Of a stretch of DNA of 64,000 nucleotides, positions 29,259 to 40,621 are shown in pieces; within the stretch, counting starts at the first letter, position 1; each line of letters begins with the position of its first letter. Origin of the DNA: Aphelocoma coerulescens (lineage: Eukaryota; Chordata; Aves; Passeriformes; Corvidae). Location: positions 2,110,501-2,174,500 of the forward strand of contig NW_027183981.1 of the NCBI RefSeq assembly GCF_041296385.1, read 5' to 3'. A model generated the notes under the pieces. That model had not been told where the DNA came from, searched no databases, and saw nothing but the letters and a program-made list of their open reading frames with translations. A program made the position numbers and the translations under genes.

Positions 29259-30105
29259 TGCCATCCTGTATTCGAGATTTAAAGACGGAGGGCTGGGGTT
29301 TATCAAATTGGCGGCGCTTATACCTAGTATTCAAGCGCGAAGATTGCACAGATTAGCTCAATCTTCGGATGGGACCTTGGTTTCTTTTTTGAAGGGTGAA
29401 CATCTAGAATTGATACATGAGAAATTATGGGTTAAAGCTGGGGGTGTACGAGAGTCCGTCCCCCAAATTTGGGACCCCATCCCATTGATGGAAGTCGCTA
29501 GCGAGGGGAGTGAAGCCTTGTCTGAGTGGGAGGCACCACGTTCCAAGCTTCGCCTTCCTAGGCCCTGTGACTGGCGGAAGGTGGAATTCAATAAATGGAA
29601 ACATCTGGTTGCCCAGGGCCATGGGATCGAAAATTTTGAGAATGATAAGATCAGTAATGACTGGTTGATGCATTACCGCAGCATCCCTCACAGAAAACTC
29701 ATAACGGCGCTGCAATTAAGAGCGAAGGTCTACCCCACTCGGGAATTCTTAGCAAGGGGTAGACACGATGTCTGTGTTCGATCCTGCAGACACTGCGGCG
29801 CCGAATATGAATCAGCGTCCCATGTCATCGGAAAATGCCCAATTACTCAGGACGCCAGAATTAAAAGGCATAATTTCATCTGCGAAACCCTTAGCCGAGA
29901 AGCTAAGAGGGAGAATTGGACGGTTTTCCAGGAGCCGCATTTGAGAGATGAAGAAAATGAGTTATTTAAGCCTGATTTAATCTTTGTGAAGGATGCTAAG
30001 GCACTTGTAGTGGACGTAACAGTGAGATACGAGCACAGCAATTCTTCACTGAAAGGGGCCGCTGTGGAGAAGGCAAAAAAGTATCCTTCTTCCACAGATT
30101 TGTGA
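29218..30105 (+). CDS. R2 linker/CCHC/endonuclease segment, copy 7
   Basis: Catalytic residues intact. Shifted tail at 30086-30322. Confidence 0.94.
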   Translation, partial: SVKERLHLPTCTCDAILYSRFKDGGLGFIKLAALIPSIQARRLHRLAQSSDGTLVSFLKGEHLELIHEKLWVKAGGVRESVPQIWDPIPLMEVASEGSEALSEWEAPRSKLRLPRPCDWRKVEFNKWKHLVAQGHGIENFENDKISNDWLMHYRSIPHRKLITALQLRAKVYPTREFLARGRHDVCVRSCRHCGAEYESASHVIGKCPITQDARIKRHNFICETLSREAKRENWTVFQEPHLRDEENELFKPDLIFVKDAKALVVDVTVRYEHSNSSLKGAAVEKAKKYPSSTDL

Positions 30106-30513
30106 CCTCACTAATGTAACATCTGTAGAGTTCACTGGTTTCCCCTTAGGAGCGCGGGGGAAATGGTATGAGAGGAACTCTGAATTGCTACAGGCCTTGG
30201 GACTCTCTAAAACGAGGCTAGGGAGACTAGCCCGGGCCCTGGCATCCAGAGCACTCTTCTCTTCTGTAGATATCGTACATATGTTCGCAAGCAAAGCCAG
30301 ATTGTTTGTACCTTTACAATAAAGGCCCCTTCCCTGAGTGGTTCGAGCTGGACAGTGGAATTGGTTTTGGGTGGGAGGGGTTCACCCGTCATAACGCGTC
30401 TTGCCCATATTTGGGCTACAAATTTGGATTCGACCAGGTGGACGGGCCACCTTTACTTAACCCAGAAAAGAAACATACCATTTTATATGTTTATTAAATA
30501 GCCATAGTTACTA

Positions 30514-30590
30514 ACTGGGCATAGCTGCAGAGGTCGCACCTCCTCGTGGTCCCGCCGGATACCCGTAAGGGTAACTAAGTCGACCTCTGC
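30514..30590 (+). ncRNA. HDV-like ribozyme, copy 8
   Basis: Same fold as copy 1; P2 is 30527-30536 with 30581-30590. Confidence 0.85.
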
Positions 30591-30819
30591 CCCAGTGTGA
30601 GTGAGGGGGTAATATCTCCCCTCCCTATTGCTGGACTCGCCACCCAGTGGTAGATTCACAAATCGCAGAAACAAATTTATTGGCGCAGCTATTTGCTGTT
30701 GCCCAAAGCCTTGTCCACGGGCATTAGTTGGACACAGTCTGCAGGTTGGTCGAGGGTTCCACCTGCAGACTCTGACAACCCTCTTTTAGATTTGACCAAA
30801 CGCCATCTCGGTCTTGACA

Positions 30820-31212
30820 ATGGTACAATCTGTGGCTTTGCGGTACGTGTCTACGGCCACCCAAACTGACCCTTTAGATCTGTGGGTTAGAGAGGCCAGA
30901 ATTCCACCACTATCTGTGGTGTTAGAGGAGGAAAGAATCAATCTTGTACCTTTGGAGTTTATAAACTCCAAAGTTGCTCTTGAAGTTGGGAGCCATCTGG
31001 GTAACACCGCAGATTGTCTGGCTGTATTTCCTGAACCTTATGAAATCTTGCCCTTTGGGCTGGTTCAGGAAGAAATAAATGGGTGTGAAACAAGAGAAAT
31101 AGAGGAGCCAATGACACCTGGGACTCCTCCGGGATCAGAGGGGGCGGAACAATTACAGGAACTCCTGTTATGTCTGTCCCGGACAAAAATCCATCATGTC
31201 CAAGGTGTCTGA
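30820..31212 (+). CDS. R2 N-terminal segment, copy 8
   Basis: Protein identical to copy 1. Confidence 0.55.
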   Translation: MVQSVALRYVSTATQTDPLDLWVREARIPPLSVVLEEERINLVPLEFINSKVALEVGSHLGNTADCLAVFPEPYEILPFGLVQEEINGCETREIEEPMTPGTPPGSEGAEQLQELLLCLSRTKIHHVQGV

Positions 31213-32234
31213 CCCGGTTTACTAATACGCTGGGGTTAACAGACCATCTAAAGACGTCCCATGGCTGTAATAAGATCTGGTTTAGGTGCTCTAAGTGTGG
31301 TAAACAAAATCTGAAATACCACAGTATCTCCTGTCATGTCCCTCGGTGCAAAGGTGAAGGATTTGTGGCCCCTACGGGTAGCTGGGTCTGTGAGGTGTGC
31401 TCTAGAGGTTTTGCTACAAAGATTGGACTGGGACAGCACAAGAGGTTACAACATCCTCTTGTGTGTAATGTGGAACGGATAGCTGCCTCTCACCCCAAAG
31501 AAACATCTTTGCGGGGGGCCCATAAGAAGGTATGGACCGAGGAGGAAGAGGCTCTCCTGAATCAATTGGTGGTTAAGTTTGCTGGTAGCAGGAACATCAA
31601 TCAGCTAATAGCGGAGCACTTGCCATCTAAGACGCCAAAGCAGATTAGTGACAAAAGACGCCTTCTAGGAAAAGGTCCCTCAAAGAAAGTTCGATTTAGA
31701 GAAGGCGGGGCTGTAGGCAGAGAAGAACCTCCCCAATCTGCTAAGGGGCAAAGTGAGGGACGCTTGGTGCTCCACTATCATGATATCATCAAGCTGAAGC
31801 TATCGGCCGGCGAGTTCACCGTGTGTCAGGAGGCCTTTGAGAAAATAATGCAGGGGCAAGATCCGCAATCAGTGGTGAACGAAGTGTATGAGAAGTTTCG
31901 GGATAGCCAGGATAGGCTTAACCATAAAGTGTCTAAGCCGCGAAGGCCCCGGGGGCCTCGAGGCCAAAAAGCATCCGGGGTGACAACTAAACGGATGCAG
32001 AAAAGGGCCGTTAAGCGAGGAAAATATCTGAGATATCAGAGGTTGTTTCAGATACATAGAGGGAGGTTGGCACGGGTTATTTTGGATAACACGGAAGCCC
32101 TGCAGTGCCAAATACCATCTGGTGTTATCCACAGTGCACATTTAAAGAGAGATGGGAAACATCTGTCTGTTTTAGTGGTCTTGAATCCTTCCCAGTATAT
32201 AGGGAGGCGGATAACACCATGTTTCGAGACCTGA
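31170..32234 (+). CDS. R2 zinc-finger/Myb segment, copy 8
   Basis: Identical protein to copy 2. Confidence 0.93.
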   Translation: MSVPDKNPSCPRCLTRFTNTLGLTDHLKTSHGCNKIWFRCSKCGKQNLKYHSISCHVPRCKGEGFVAPTGSWVCEVCSRGFATKIGLGQHKRLQHPLVCNVERIAASHPKETSLRGAHKKVWTEEEEALLNQLVVKFAGSRNINQLIAEHLPSKTPKQISDKRRLLGKGPSKKVRFREGGAVGREEPPQSAKGQSEGRLVLHYHDIIKLKLSAGEFTVCQEAFEKIMQGQDPQSVVNEVYEKFRDSQDRLNHKVSKPRRPRGPRGQKASGVTTKRMQKRAVKRGKYLRYQRLFQIHRGRLARVILDNTEALQCQIPSGVIHSAHLKRDGKHLSVLVVLNPSQYIGRRITPCFET

Positions 32235-32258
32235 TTTCAGAGAGAGACTGGTAAGAAC

Positions 32259-33439
32259 TTGAATGAGATGTGTAAAACCTCCGCTCCTGGGCCAGATGGG
32301 ATTGCTCTGGGTCATCTTATTAAAATAGACCCTAAGTTCTCCCAGTTGACAGAGATCTTCAACCTCTGGCTTGCCACCGGAACTTTACCGGACGCGCTGC
32401 GGGACTGCCTGACAGTTTTGATACCCAAGTCATCCAATGAGGAGAAACCTGGTGATATCAACAACTGGAGGCCTATCACCATTGCTTCAGTGGTGTTTAG
32501 GTTGTTCTCCAGGATCGCGAATGCGAGACTGGCCCGTGCATGTCCCATTAACCCCAGACAACGGGGTTTTATCAGCGCATCAGGCTGTTCTGAGAACCTT
32601 AAGCTGTTACAGCTTTTGGTTAAGAAGGCAAAACAGGAACATAGAAGTTTGGGGGTGGTATTTGTGGATATTGCCAAGGCATTTGATACCGTTTGCCAGC
32701 AGCATATTATAGCTGGTTTGGTTAAGAGGGGAGTTGATTCCCATATAATCCATCTAATTGGTGAGATGTACAGGAATATTAAGACGTACATCGTCGCCAA
32801 GAATGGGAAAACAGACCCCATTAACACCTGCTCCGGTGTTAAACAGGGCAACCCAATGTCACTTTTGTTATTCAACCTGGCGCTGGATCCTCTCCTATGT
32901 AAACTGGAAACGGAAGGGTGTGGATTCCATCTTGGTGGATTTAAGATTACGGCCATGGCCTTCGCAGATGATCTGGTGCTTCTGAGCGACTCATGGGAAG
33001 GCATGTGTTATAACACAAAATTTTGGAGACCTTTTGTGAGCTTACTGGTCTCCGAACTCAAGAAGAGAAATGCCACGGCTTTTACATCAAGCCGACCAAG
33101 GACGCGTATACCATCAGTGACTGTCCTGCTTGGCAAGTTGGAGGGACTCCCCTCAACATGATCAACCCGGGAAGCTCAGAGAAATATCTTGGCACACAGA
33201 TTGACCCTTGGACCGGTTTCGCTGATCCTGGCCTTCCTACGAAACTTGAAGAATGGCTTCATCGGATTGGTAGCGCACCACTTAAACCTCTTCAGAAAGC
33301 CGATAGGACATATACCATCCCTAGACTGATATATCTGGCTGACCATACCAATGTAAAAACTGGGCTCCTCGAATCCCTTGACTTGATGATACAAAAAATC
33401 GGTCAAGGAGCGGCTTCATCTCCCAACTTGTACATGTGA
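32259..33439 (+). pseudogene. R2 reverse transcriptase segment, copy 8, frameshifted
   Basis: Same Leu change and one-base deletion as copy 7. The first frame stops at 33161; the thumb region continues in another frame, 33023-33439. Confidence 0.93.
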
Positions 33440-34286
33440 TGCCATCCTGTATTCGAGATTTAAAGACGGAGGGCTGGGGTTTATCAAATTGGCGGCGCTT
33501 ATACCTAGTATTCAAGCGCGAAGATTGCACAGATTAGCTCAATCTTCGGATGGGACCTTGGTTTCTTTTTTGAAGGGTGAACATCTAGAATTGATACATG
33601 AGAAATTATGGGTTAAAGCTGGGGGTGTACGAGAGTCCATCCCCCAAATTTGGGACCCCATCCCATTGATGGAAGTCGCTAGCGAGGGGAGTGAAGCCTT
33701 GTCTGAGTGGGAGGCACCACGTTCCAAGCTTCGCCTTCCTAGGCCCTGTGACTGGCGGAAGGTGGAATTCAATAAATGGAAACATCTGGTTGCCCAGGGC
33801 CATGGGATCGAAAATTTTGAGAATGATAAGATCAGTAATGACTGGTTGATGCATTACCGCAGCATCCCTCACAGAAAACTCATAACGGCGCTGCAATTAA
33901 GAGCGAAGGTCTACCCCACTCGGGAATTCTTAGCAAGGGGTAGACACGATGTCTGTGTTCGATCCTGCAGACACTGCGGCGCCGAATATGAATCAGCGTC
34001 CCATGTCATCGGAAAATGCCCAATTACTCAGGACGCCAGAATTAAAAGGCATAATTTCATCTGCGAAACCCTTAGCCGAGAAGCTAAGAGGGAGAATTGG
34101 ACGGTTTTCCAGGAGCCGCATTTGAGAGATGAAGAAAATGAGTTATTTAAGCCTGATTTAATCTTTGTGAAGGATGCTAAGGCACTTGTAGTGGACGTAA
34201 CAGTGAGATACGAGCACAGCAATTCTTCACTGAAAGGGGCCGCTGTGGAGAAGGCAAAAAAGTATCCTTCTTCCACAGATTTGTGA
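33399..34286 (+). CDS. R2 linker/CCHC/endonuclease segment, copy 8
   Basis: G-to-A at 33639 changes Val to Ile (ESIPQ). Catalytic residues unchanged. Shifted tail at 34267-34503. Confidence 0.94.
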   Translation, partial: SVKERLHLPTCTCDAILYSRFKDGGLGFIKLAALIPSIQARRLHRLAQSSDGTLVSFLKGEHLELIHEKLWVKAGGVRESIPQIWDPIPLMEVASEGSEALSEWEAPRSKLRLPRPCDWRKVEFNKWKHLVAQGHGIENFENDKISNDWLMHYRSIPHRKLITALQLRAKVYPTREFLARGRHDVCVRSCRHCGAEYESASHVIGKCPITQDARIKRHNFICETLSREAKRENWTVFQEPHLRDEENELFKPDLIFVKDAKALVVDVTVRYEHSNSSLKGAAVEKAKKYPSSTDL

Positions 34287-34694
34287 CCTCACTAATGTAA
34301 CATCTGTAGAGTTCACTGGTTTCCCCTTAGGAGCGCGGGGGAAATGGTATGAGAGGAACTCTGAATTGCTACAGGCCTTGGGACTCTCTAAAACGAGGCT
34401 AGGGAGACTAGCCCGGGCCCTGGCATCCAGAGCACTCTTCTCTTCTGTAGATATCGTACATATGTTCGCAAGCAAAGCCAGATTGTTTGTACCTTTACAA
34501 TAAAGGCCCCTTCCCTGAGTGGTTCGAGCTGGACAGTGGAATTGGTTTTGGGTGGGAGGGGTTCACCCGTCATAACGCGTCTTGCCCATATTTGGGCTAC
34601 AAATTTGGATTCGACCAGGTGGACGGGCCACCTTTACTTAACCCAGAAAAGAAACATACCATTTTATATGTTTATTAAATAGCCATAGTTACTA

Positions 34695-34771
34695 ACTGGG
34701 CATAGCTGCAGAGGTCGCACCTCCTCGTGGTCCCGCCGGATACCCGTAAGGGTAACTAAGTCGACCTCTGC
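34695..34771 (+). ncRNA. HDV-like ribozyme, copy 9
   Basis: Same fold as copy 1; P2 is 34708-34717 with 34762-34771. Confidence 0.85.
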
Positions 34772-35000
34772 CCCAGTGTGAGTGAGGGGGTAATATCTCC
34801 CCTCCCTATTGCTGGACTCGCCACCCAGTGGTAGATTCACAAATCGCAGAAACAAATTTATTGGCGCAGCTATTTGCTGTTGCCCAAAGCCTTGTCCACG
34901 GGCATTAGTTGGACACAGTCTGCAGGTTGGTCGAGGGTTCCACCTGCAGACTCTGACAACCCTCTTTTAGATTTGACCAAACGCCATCTCGGTCTTGACA

Positions 35001-35393
35001 ATGGTACAATCTGTGGCTTTGCGGTACGTGTCTACGGCCACCCAAACTGACCCTTTAGATCTGTGGGTTAGAGAGGCCAGAATTCCACCACTATCTGTGG
35101 TGTTAGAGGAGGAAAGAATCAATCTTGTACCTTTGGAGTTTATAAACTCCAAAGTTGCTCTTGAAGTTGGGAGCCATCTGGGTAACACCGCAGATTGTCT
35201 GGCTGTATTTCCTGAACCTTATGAAATCTTGCCCTTTGGGCTGGTTCAGGAAGAAATAAATGGGTGTGAAACAAGAGAAATAGAGGAGCCAATGACACCT
35301 GGGACTCCTCCGGGATCAGAGGGGGCGGAACAATTACAGGAACTCCTGTTATGTCTGTCCCGGACAAAAATCCATCATGTCCAAGGTGTCTGA
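35001..35393 (+). CDS. R2 N-terminal segment, copy 9
   Basis: Protein identical to copy 1. Confidence 0.55.
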   Translation: MVQSVALRYVSTATQTDPLDLWVREARIPPLSVVLEEERINLVPLEFINSKVALEVGSHLGNTADCLAVFPEPYEILPFGLVQEEINGCETREIEEPMTPGTPPGSEGAEQLQELLLCLSRTKIHHVQGV

Positions 35394-36415
35394 CCCGGTT
35401 TACTAATACGCTGGGGTTAACAGACCATCTAAAGACGTCCCATGGCTGTAATAAGATCTGGTTTAGGTGCTCTAAGTGTGGTAAACAAAATCTGAAATAC
35501 CACAGTATCTCCTGTCATGTCCCTCGGTGCAAAGGTGAAGGATTTGTGGCCCCTACGGGTAGCTGGGTCTGTGAGGTGTGCTCTAGAGGTTTTGCTACAA
35601 AGATTGGACTGGGACAGCACAAGAGGTTACAACATCCTCTTGTGTGTAATGTGGAACGGATAGCTGCCTCTCACCCCAAAGAAACATCTTTGCGGGGGGC
35701 CCATAAGAAGGTATGGACCGAGGAGGAAGAGGCTCTCCTGAATCAATTGGTGGTTAAGTTTGCTGGTAGCAGGAACATCAATCAGCTAATAGCGGAGCAC
35801 TTGTCATCTAAGACGCCAAAGCAGATTAGTGACAAAAGACGCCTTCTAGGAAAAGGTCCCTCAAAGAAAGTTCGATTTAGAGAAGGCGGGGCTGTAGGCA
35901 GAGAAGAACCTCCCCAATCTGCTAAGGGGCAAAGTGAGGGACGCTTGGTGCTCCACTATCATGATATCATCAAGCTGAAGCTATCGGCCGGCGAGTTCAC
36001 CGTGTGTCAGGAGGCCTTTGAGAAAATAATGCAGGGGCAAGATCCGCAATCAGTGGTGAACGAAGTGTATGAGAAGTTTCGGGATAGCCAGGATAGGCTT
36101 AACCATAAAGTGTCTAAGCCGCGAAGGCCCCGGGGGCCTCGAGGCCAAAAAGCATCCGGGGTGACAACTAAACGGATGCAGAAAAGGGCCGTTAAGCGAG
36201 GAAAATATCTGAGATATCAGAGGTTGTTTCAGATACATAGAGGGAGGTTGGCACGGGTTATTTTGGATAACACGGAAGCCCTGCAGTGCCAAATACCATC
36301 TGGTGTTATCCACAGTGCACATTTAAAGAGAGATGGGAAACATCTGTCTGTTTTAGTGGTCTTGAATCCTTCCCAGTATATAGGGAGGCGGATAACACCA
36401 TGTTTCGAGACCTGA
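35351..36415 (+). CDS. R2 zinc-finger/Myb segment, copy 9
   Basis: Pro152 is Ser, inside the Myb-like domain just before KTPKQIS. Fingers unchanged. Confidence 0.93.
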   Translation: MSVPDKNPSCPRCLTRFTNTLGLTDHLKTSHGCNKIWFRCSKCGKQNLKYHSISCHVPRCKGEGFVAPTGSWVCEVCSRGFATKIGLGQHKRLQHPLVCNVERIAASHPKETSLRGAHKKVWTEEEEALLNQLVVKFAGSRNINQLIAEHLSSKTPKQISDKRRLLGKGPSKKVRFREGGAVGREEPPQSAKGQSEGRLVLHYHDIIKLKLSAGEFTVCQEAFEKIMQGQDPQSVVNEVYEKFRDSQDRLNHKVSKPRRPRGPRGQKASGVTTKRMQKRAVKRGKYLRYQRLFQIHRGRLARVILDNTEALQCQIPSGVIHSAHLKRDGKHLSVLVVLNPSQYIGRRITPCFET

Positions 36416-36439
36416 TTTCAGAGAGAGACTGGTAAGAAC

Positions 36440-37621
36440 TTGAATGAGATGTGTAAAACCTCCGCTCCTGGGCCAGATGGGATTGCTCTGGGTCATCGTA
36501 TTAAAATAGACCCTAAGTTCTCCCAGTTGACAGAGATCTTCAACCTCTGGCTTGCCACCGGAACTTTACCGGACGCGCTGCGGGACTGCCTGACAGTTTT
36601 GATACCCAAGTCATCCAATGAGGAGAAACCTGGTGATATCAACAACTGGAGGCCTATCACCATTGCTTCAGTGGTGTTTAGGTTGTTCTCCAGGATCGCG
36701 AATGCGAGACTGGCCCGTGCATGTCCCATTAACCCCAGACAACGGGGTTTTATCAGCGCATCAGGCTGTTCTGAGAACCTTAAGCTGTTACAGCTTTTGG
36801 TTAAGAAGGCAAAACAGGAACATAGAAGTTTGGGGGTGGTATTTGTGGATATTGCCAAGGCATTTGATACCGTTTGCCAGCAGCATATTATAGCTGGTTT
36901 GGTTAAGAGGGGAGTTGATTCCCATATAATCCATCTAATTGGTGAGATGTACAGGAATATTAAGACGTACATCGTCGCCAAGAATGGGAAAACAGACCCC
37001 ATTAACACCTGCTCCGGTGTTAAACAGGGCAACCCAATGTCACTTTTGTTATTCAACCTGGCGCTGGATCCTCTCCTATGTAAACTGGAAACGGAAGGGT
37101 GTGGATTCCATCTTGGTGGATTTAAGATTACGGCCATGGCCTTCGCAGATGATCTGGTGCTTCTGAGCGACTCATGGGAAGGCATGTGTTATAACATCAA
37201 AATTTTGGAGACCTTTTGTGAGCTTACTGGTCTCCGAACTCAAGAAGAGAAATGCCACGGCTTTTACATCAAGCCGACCAAGGACGCGTATACCATCAGT
37301 GACTGTCCTGCTTGGCAAGTTGGAGGGACTCCCCTCAACATGATCAACCCGGGAAGCTCAGAGAAATATCTTGGCACACAGATTGACCCTTGGACCGGTT
37401 TCGCTGATCCTGGCCTTCCTACGAAACTTGAAGAATGGCTTCATCGGATTGGTAGCGCACCACTTAAACCTCTTCAGAAAGCCGATAGGACATATACCAT
37501 CCCTAGACTGATATATCTGGCTGACCATACCAATGTAAAAACTGGGCTCCTCGAATCCCTTGACTTGATGATACAAAAAATCGGTCAAGGAGCGGCTTCA
37601 TCTCCCAACTTGTACATGTGA
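36440..37621 (+). CDS. R2 reverse transcriptase segment, copy 9
   Basis: Identical protein to copy 1; lacks the deletion of its neighbours. Confidence 0.95.
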   Translation: MNEMCKTSAPGPDGIALGHRIKIDPKFSQLTEIFNLWLATGTLPDALRDCLTVLIPKSSNEEKPGDINNWRPITIASVVFRLFSRIANARLARACPINPRQRGFISASGCSENLKLLQLLVKKAKQEHRSLGVVFVDIAKAFDTVCQQHIIAGLVKRGVDSHIIHLIGEMYRNIKTYIVAKNGKTDPINTCSGVKQGNPMSLLLFNLALDPLLCKLETEGCGFHLGGFKITAMAFADDLVLLSDSWEGMCYNIKILETFCELTGLRTQEEKCHGFYIKPTKDAYTISDCPAWQVGGTPLNMINPGSSEKYLGTQIDPWTGFADPGLPTKLEEWLHRIGSAPLKPLQKADRTYTIPRLIYLADHTNVKTGLLESLDLMIQKIGQGAASSPNLYM

Positions 37622-38468
37622 TGCCATCCTGTATTCGAGATTTAAAGACGGAGGGCTGGGGTTTATCAAATTGGCGGCGCTTATACCTAGTATTCAAGCG
37701 CGAAGATTGCACAGATTAGCTCAATCTTCGGATGGGACCTTGGTTTCTTTTTTGAAGGGTGAACATCTAGAATTGATACATGAGAAATTATGGGTTAAAG
37801 CTGGGGGTGTACGAGAGTCCGTCCCCCAAATTTGGGACCCCATCCCATTGATGGAAGTCGCTAGCGAGGGGAGTGAAGCCTTGTCTGAGTGGGAGGCACC
37901 ACGTTCCAAGCTTCGCCTTCCTAGGCCCTGTGACTGGCGGAAGGTGGAATTCAATAAATGGAAACATCTGGTTGCCCAGGGCCATGGGATCGAAAATTTT
38001 GAGAATGATAAGATCAGTAATGACTGGTTGATGCATTACCGCAGCATCCCTCACAGAAAACTCATAACGGCGCTGCAATTAAGAGCGAAGGTCTACCCCA
38101 CTCGGGAATTCTTAGCAAGGGGTAGACACGATGTCTGTGTTCGATCCTGCAGACACTGCGGCGCCGAATATGAATCAGCGTCCCATGTCATCGGAAAATG
38201 CCCAATTACTCAGGACGCCAGAATTAAAAGGCATAATTTCATCTGCGAAACCCTTAGCCGAGAAGCTAAGAGGGAGAATTGGACGGTTTTCCAGGAGCCG
38301 CATTTGAGAGATGAAGAAAATGAGTTATTTAAGCCTGATTTAATCTTTGTGAAGGATGCTAAGGCACTTGTAGTGGACGTAACAGTGAGATACGAGCACA
38401 GCAATTCTTCACTGAAAGGGGCCGCTGTGGAGAAGGCAAAAAAGTATCCTTCTTCCACAGATTTGTGA
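37581..38468 (+). CDS. R2 linker/CCHC/endonuclease segment, copy 9
   Basis: Catalytic residues intact. Shifted tail at 38449-38685. Confidence 0.94.
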   Translation, partial: SVKERLHLPTCTCDAILYSRFKDGGLGFIKLAALIPSIQARRLHRLAQSSDGTLVSFLKGEHLELIHEKLWVKAGGVRESVPQIWDPIPLMEVASEGSEALSEWEAPRSKLRLPRPCDWRKVEFNKWKHLVAQGHGIENFENDKISNDWLMHYRSIPHRKLITALQLRAKVYPTREFLARGRHDVCVRSCRHCGAEYESASHVIGKCPITQDARIKRHNFICETLSREAKRENWTVFQEPHLRDEENELFKPDLIFVKDAKALVVDVTVRYEHSNSSLKGAAVEKAKKYPSSTDL

Positions 38469-38876
38469 CCTCACTAATGTAACATCTGTAGAGTTCACTG
38501 GTTTCCCCTTAGGAGCGCGGGGGAAATGGTATGAGAGGAACTCTGAATTGCTACAGGCCTTGGGACTCTCTAAAACGAGGCTAGGGAGACTAGCCCGGGC
38601 CCTGGCATCCAGAGCACTCTTCTCTTCTGTAGATATCGTACATATGTTCGCAAGCAAAGCCAGATTGTTTGTACCTTTACAATAAAGGCCCCTTCCCTGA
38701 GTGGTTCGAGCTGGACAGTGGAATTGGTTTTGGGTGGGAGGGGTTCACCCGTCATAACGCGTCTTGCCCATATTTGGGCTACAAATTTGGATTCGACCAG
38801 GTGGACGGGCCACCTTTACTTAACCCAGAAAAGAAACATACCATTTTATATGTTTATTAAATAGCCATAGTTACTA

Positions 38877-38953
38877 ACTGGGCATAGCTGCAGAGGTCGC
38901 ACCTCCTCGTGGTCCCGCCGGATACCCGTAAGGGTAACTAAGTCGACCTCTGC
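38877..38953 (+). ncRNA. HDV-like ribozyme, copy 10
   Basis: Same fold as copy 1; P2 is 38890-38899 with 38944-38953. Confidence 0.85.
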
Positions 38954-39182
38954 CCCAGTGTGAGTGAGGGGGTAATATCTCCCCTCCCTATTGCTGGACT
39001 CGCCACCCAGTGGTAGATTCACAAATCGCAGAAACAAATTTATTGGCGCAGCTATTTGCTGTTGCCCAAAGCCTTGTCCACGGGCATTAGTTGGACACAG
39101 TCTGCAGGTTGGTCGAGGGTTCCACCTGCAGACTCTGACAACCCTCTTTTAGATTTGACCAAACGCCATCTCGGTCTTGACA

Positions 39183-39575
39183 ATGGTACAATCTGTGGCT
39201 TTGCGGTACGTGTCTACGGCCACCCAAACTGACCCTTTAGATCTGTGGGTTAGAGAGGCCAGAATTCCACCACTATCTGTGGTGTTAGAGGAGGAAAGAA
39301 TCAATCTTGTACCTTTGGAGTTTATAAACTCCAAAGTTGCTCTTGAAGTTGGGAGCCATCTGGGTAACACCGCAGATTGTCTGGCTGTATTTCCTGAACC
39401 TTATGAAATCTTGCCCTTTGGGCTGGTTCAGGAAGAAATAAATGGGTGTGAAACAAGAGAAATAGAGGAGCCAATGACACCTGGGACTCCTCCGGGATCA
39501 GAGGGGGCGGAACAATTACAGGAACTCCTGTTATGTCTGTCCCGGACAAAAATCCATCATGTCCAAGGTGTCTGA
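39183..39575 (+). CDS. R2 N-terminal segment, copy 10
   Basis: Protein identical to copy 1. Confidence 0.55.
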   Translation: MVQSVALRYVSTATQTDPLDLWVREARIPPLSVVLEEERINLVPLEFINSKVALEVGSHLGNTADCLAVFPEPYEILPFGLVQEEINGCETREIEEPMTPGTPPGSEGAEQLQELLLCLSRTKIHHVQGV

Positions 39576-40597
39576 CCCGGTTTACTAATACGCTGGGGTT
39601 AACAGACCATCTAAAGACGTCCCATGGCTGTAATAAGATCTGGTTTAGGTGCTCTAAGTGTGGTAAACAAAATCTGAAATACCACAGTATCTCCTGTCAT
39701 GTCCCTCGGTGCAAAGGTGAAGGATTTGTGGCCCCTACGGGTAGCTGGGTCTGTGAGGTGTGCTCTAGAGGTTTTGCTACAAAGATTGGACTGGGACAGC
39801 ACAAGAGGTTACAACATCCTCTTGTGTGTAATGTGGAACGGATAGCTGCCTCTCACCCCAAAGAAACATCTTTGCGGGGGGCCCATAAGAAGGTATGGAC
39901 CGAGGAGGAAGAGGCTCTCCTGAATCAATTGGTGGTTAAGTTTGCTGGTAGCAGGAACATCAATCAGCTAATAGCGGAGCACTTGCCATCTAAGACGCCA
40001 AAGCAGATTAGTGACAAAAGACGCCTTCTAGGAAAAGGTCCCTCAAAGAAAGTTCGATTTAGAGAAGGCGGGGCTGTAGGCAGAGAAGAACCTCCCCAAT
40101 CTGCTAAGGGGCAAAGTGAGGGACGCTTGGTGCTCCACTATCATGATATCATCAAGCTGAAGCTATCGGCCGGCGAGTTCACCGTGTGTCAGGAGGCCTT
40201 TGAGAAAATAATGCAGGGGCAAGATCCGCAATCAGTGGTGAACGAAGTGTATGAGAAGTTTCGGGATAGCCAGGATAGGCTTAACCATAAAGTGTCTAAG
40301 CCGCGAAGGCCCCGGGGGCCTCGAGGCCAAAAAGCATCCGGGGTGACAACTAAACGGATGCAGAAAAGGGCCGTTAAGCGAGGAAAATATCTGAGATATC
40401 AGAGGTTGTTTCAGATACATAGAGGGAGGTTGGCACGGGTTATTTTGGATAACACGGAAGCCCTGCAGTGCCAAATACCATCTGGTGTTATCCACAGTGC
40501 ACATTTAAAGAGAGATGGGAAACATCTGTCTGTTTTAGTGGTCTTGAATCCTTCCCAGTATATAGGGAGGCGGATAACACCATGTTTCGAGACCTGA
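39533..40597 (+). CDS. R2 zinc-finger/Myb segment, copy 10
   Basis: Identical protein to copy 2. Confidence 0.93.
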   Translation: MSVPDKNPSCPRCLTRFTNTLGLTDHLKTSHGCNKIWFRCSKCGKQNLKYHSISCHVPRCKGEGFVAPTGSWVCEVCSRGFATKIGLGQHKRLQHPLVCNVERIAASHPKETSLRGAHKKVWTEEEEALLNQLVVKFAGSRNINQLIAEHLPSKTPKQISDKRRLLGKGPSKKVRFREGGAVGREEPPQSAKGQSEGRLVLHYHDIIKLKLSAGEFTVCQEAFEKIMQGQDPQSVVNEVYEKFRDSQDRLNHKVSKPRRPRGPRGQKASGVTTKRMQKRAVKRGKYLRYQRLFQIHRGRLARVILDNTEALQCQIPSGVIHSAHLKRDGKHLSVLVVLNPSQYIGRRITPCFET

Positions 40598-40621
40598 TTT
40601 CAGAGAGAGACTGGTAAGAAC

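Larger units (their letters stand above)
26333..30513 (+). mobile_element. R2 copy 7 (full unit, 4181 bp, extra RT frameshift)
   Basis: First copy of the variant type with T28136 (Arg to Leu) and a one-base deletion at 28834/28835, on top of the five shared breaks. Confidence 0.96.
30514..34694 (+). mobile_element. R2 copy 8 (full unit, 4181 bp, extra RT frameshift)
   Basis: Same RT variant as copy 7 (T32317 plus deletion at 33015/33016). A33639 in the linker/endonuclease segment is shared only with copy 11. Confidence 0.96.
34695..38876 (+). mobile_element. R2 copy 9 (full unit, ORF broken)
   Basis: 4182 bp. T35804 in the Myb region (Pro to Ser) is shared only with copy 12, 12,545 bp downstream. 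Confidence 0.96.
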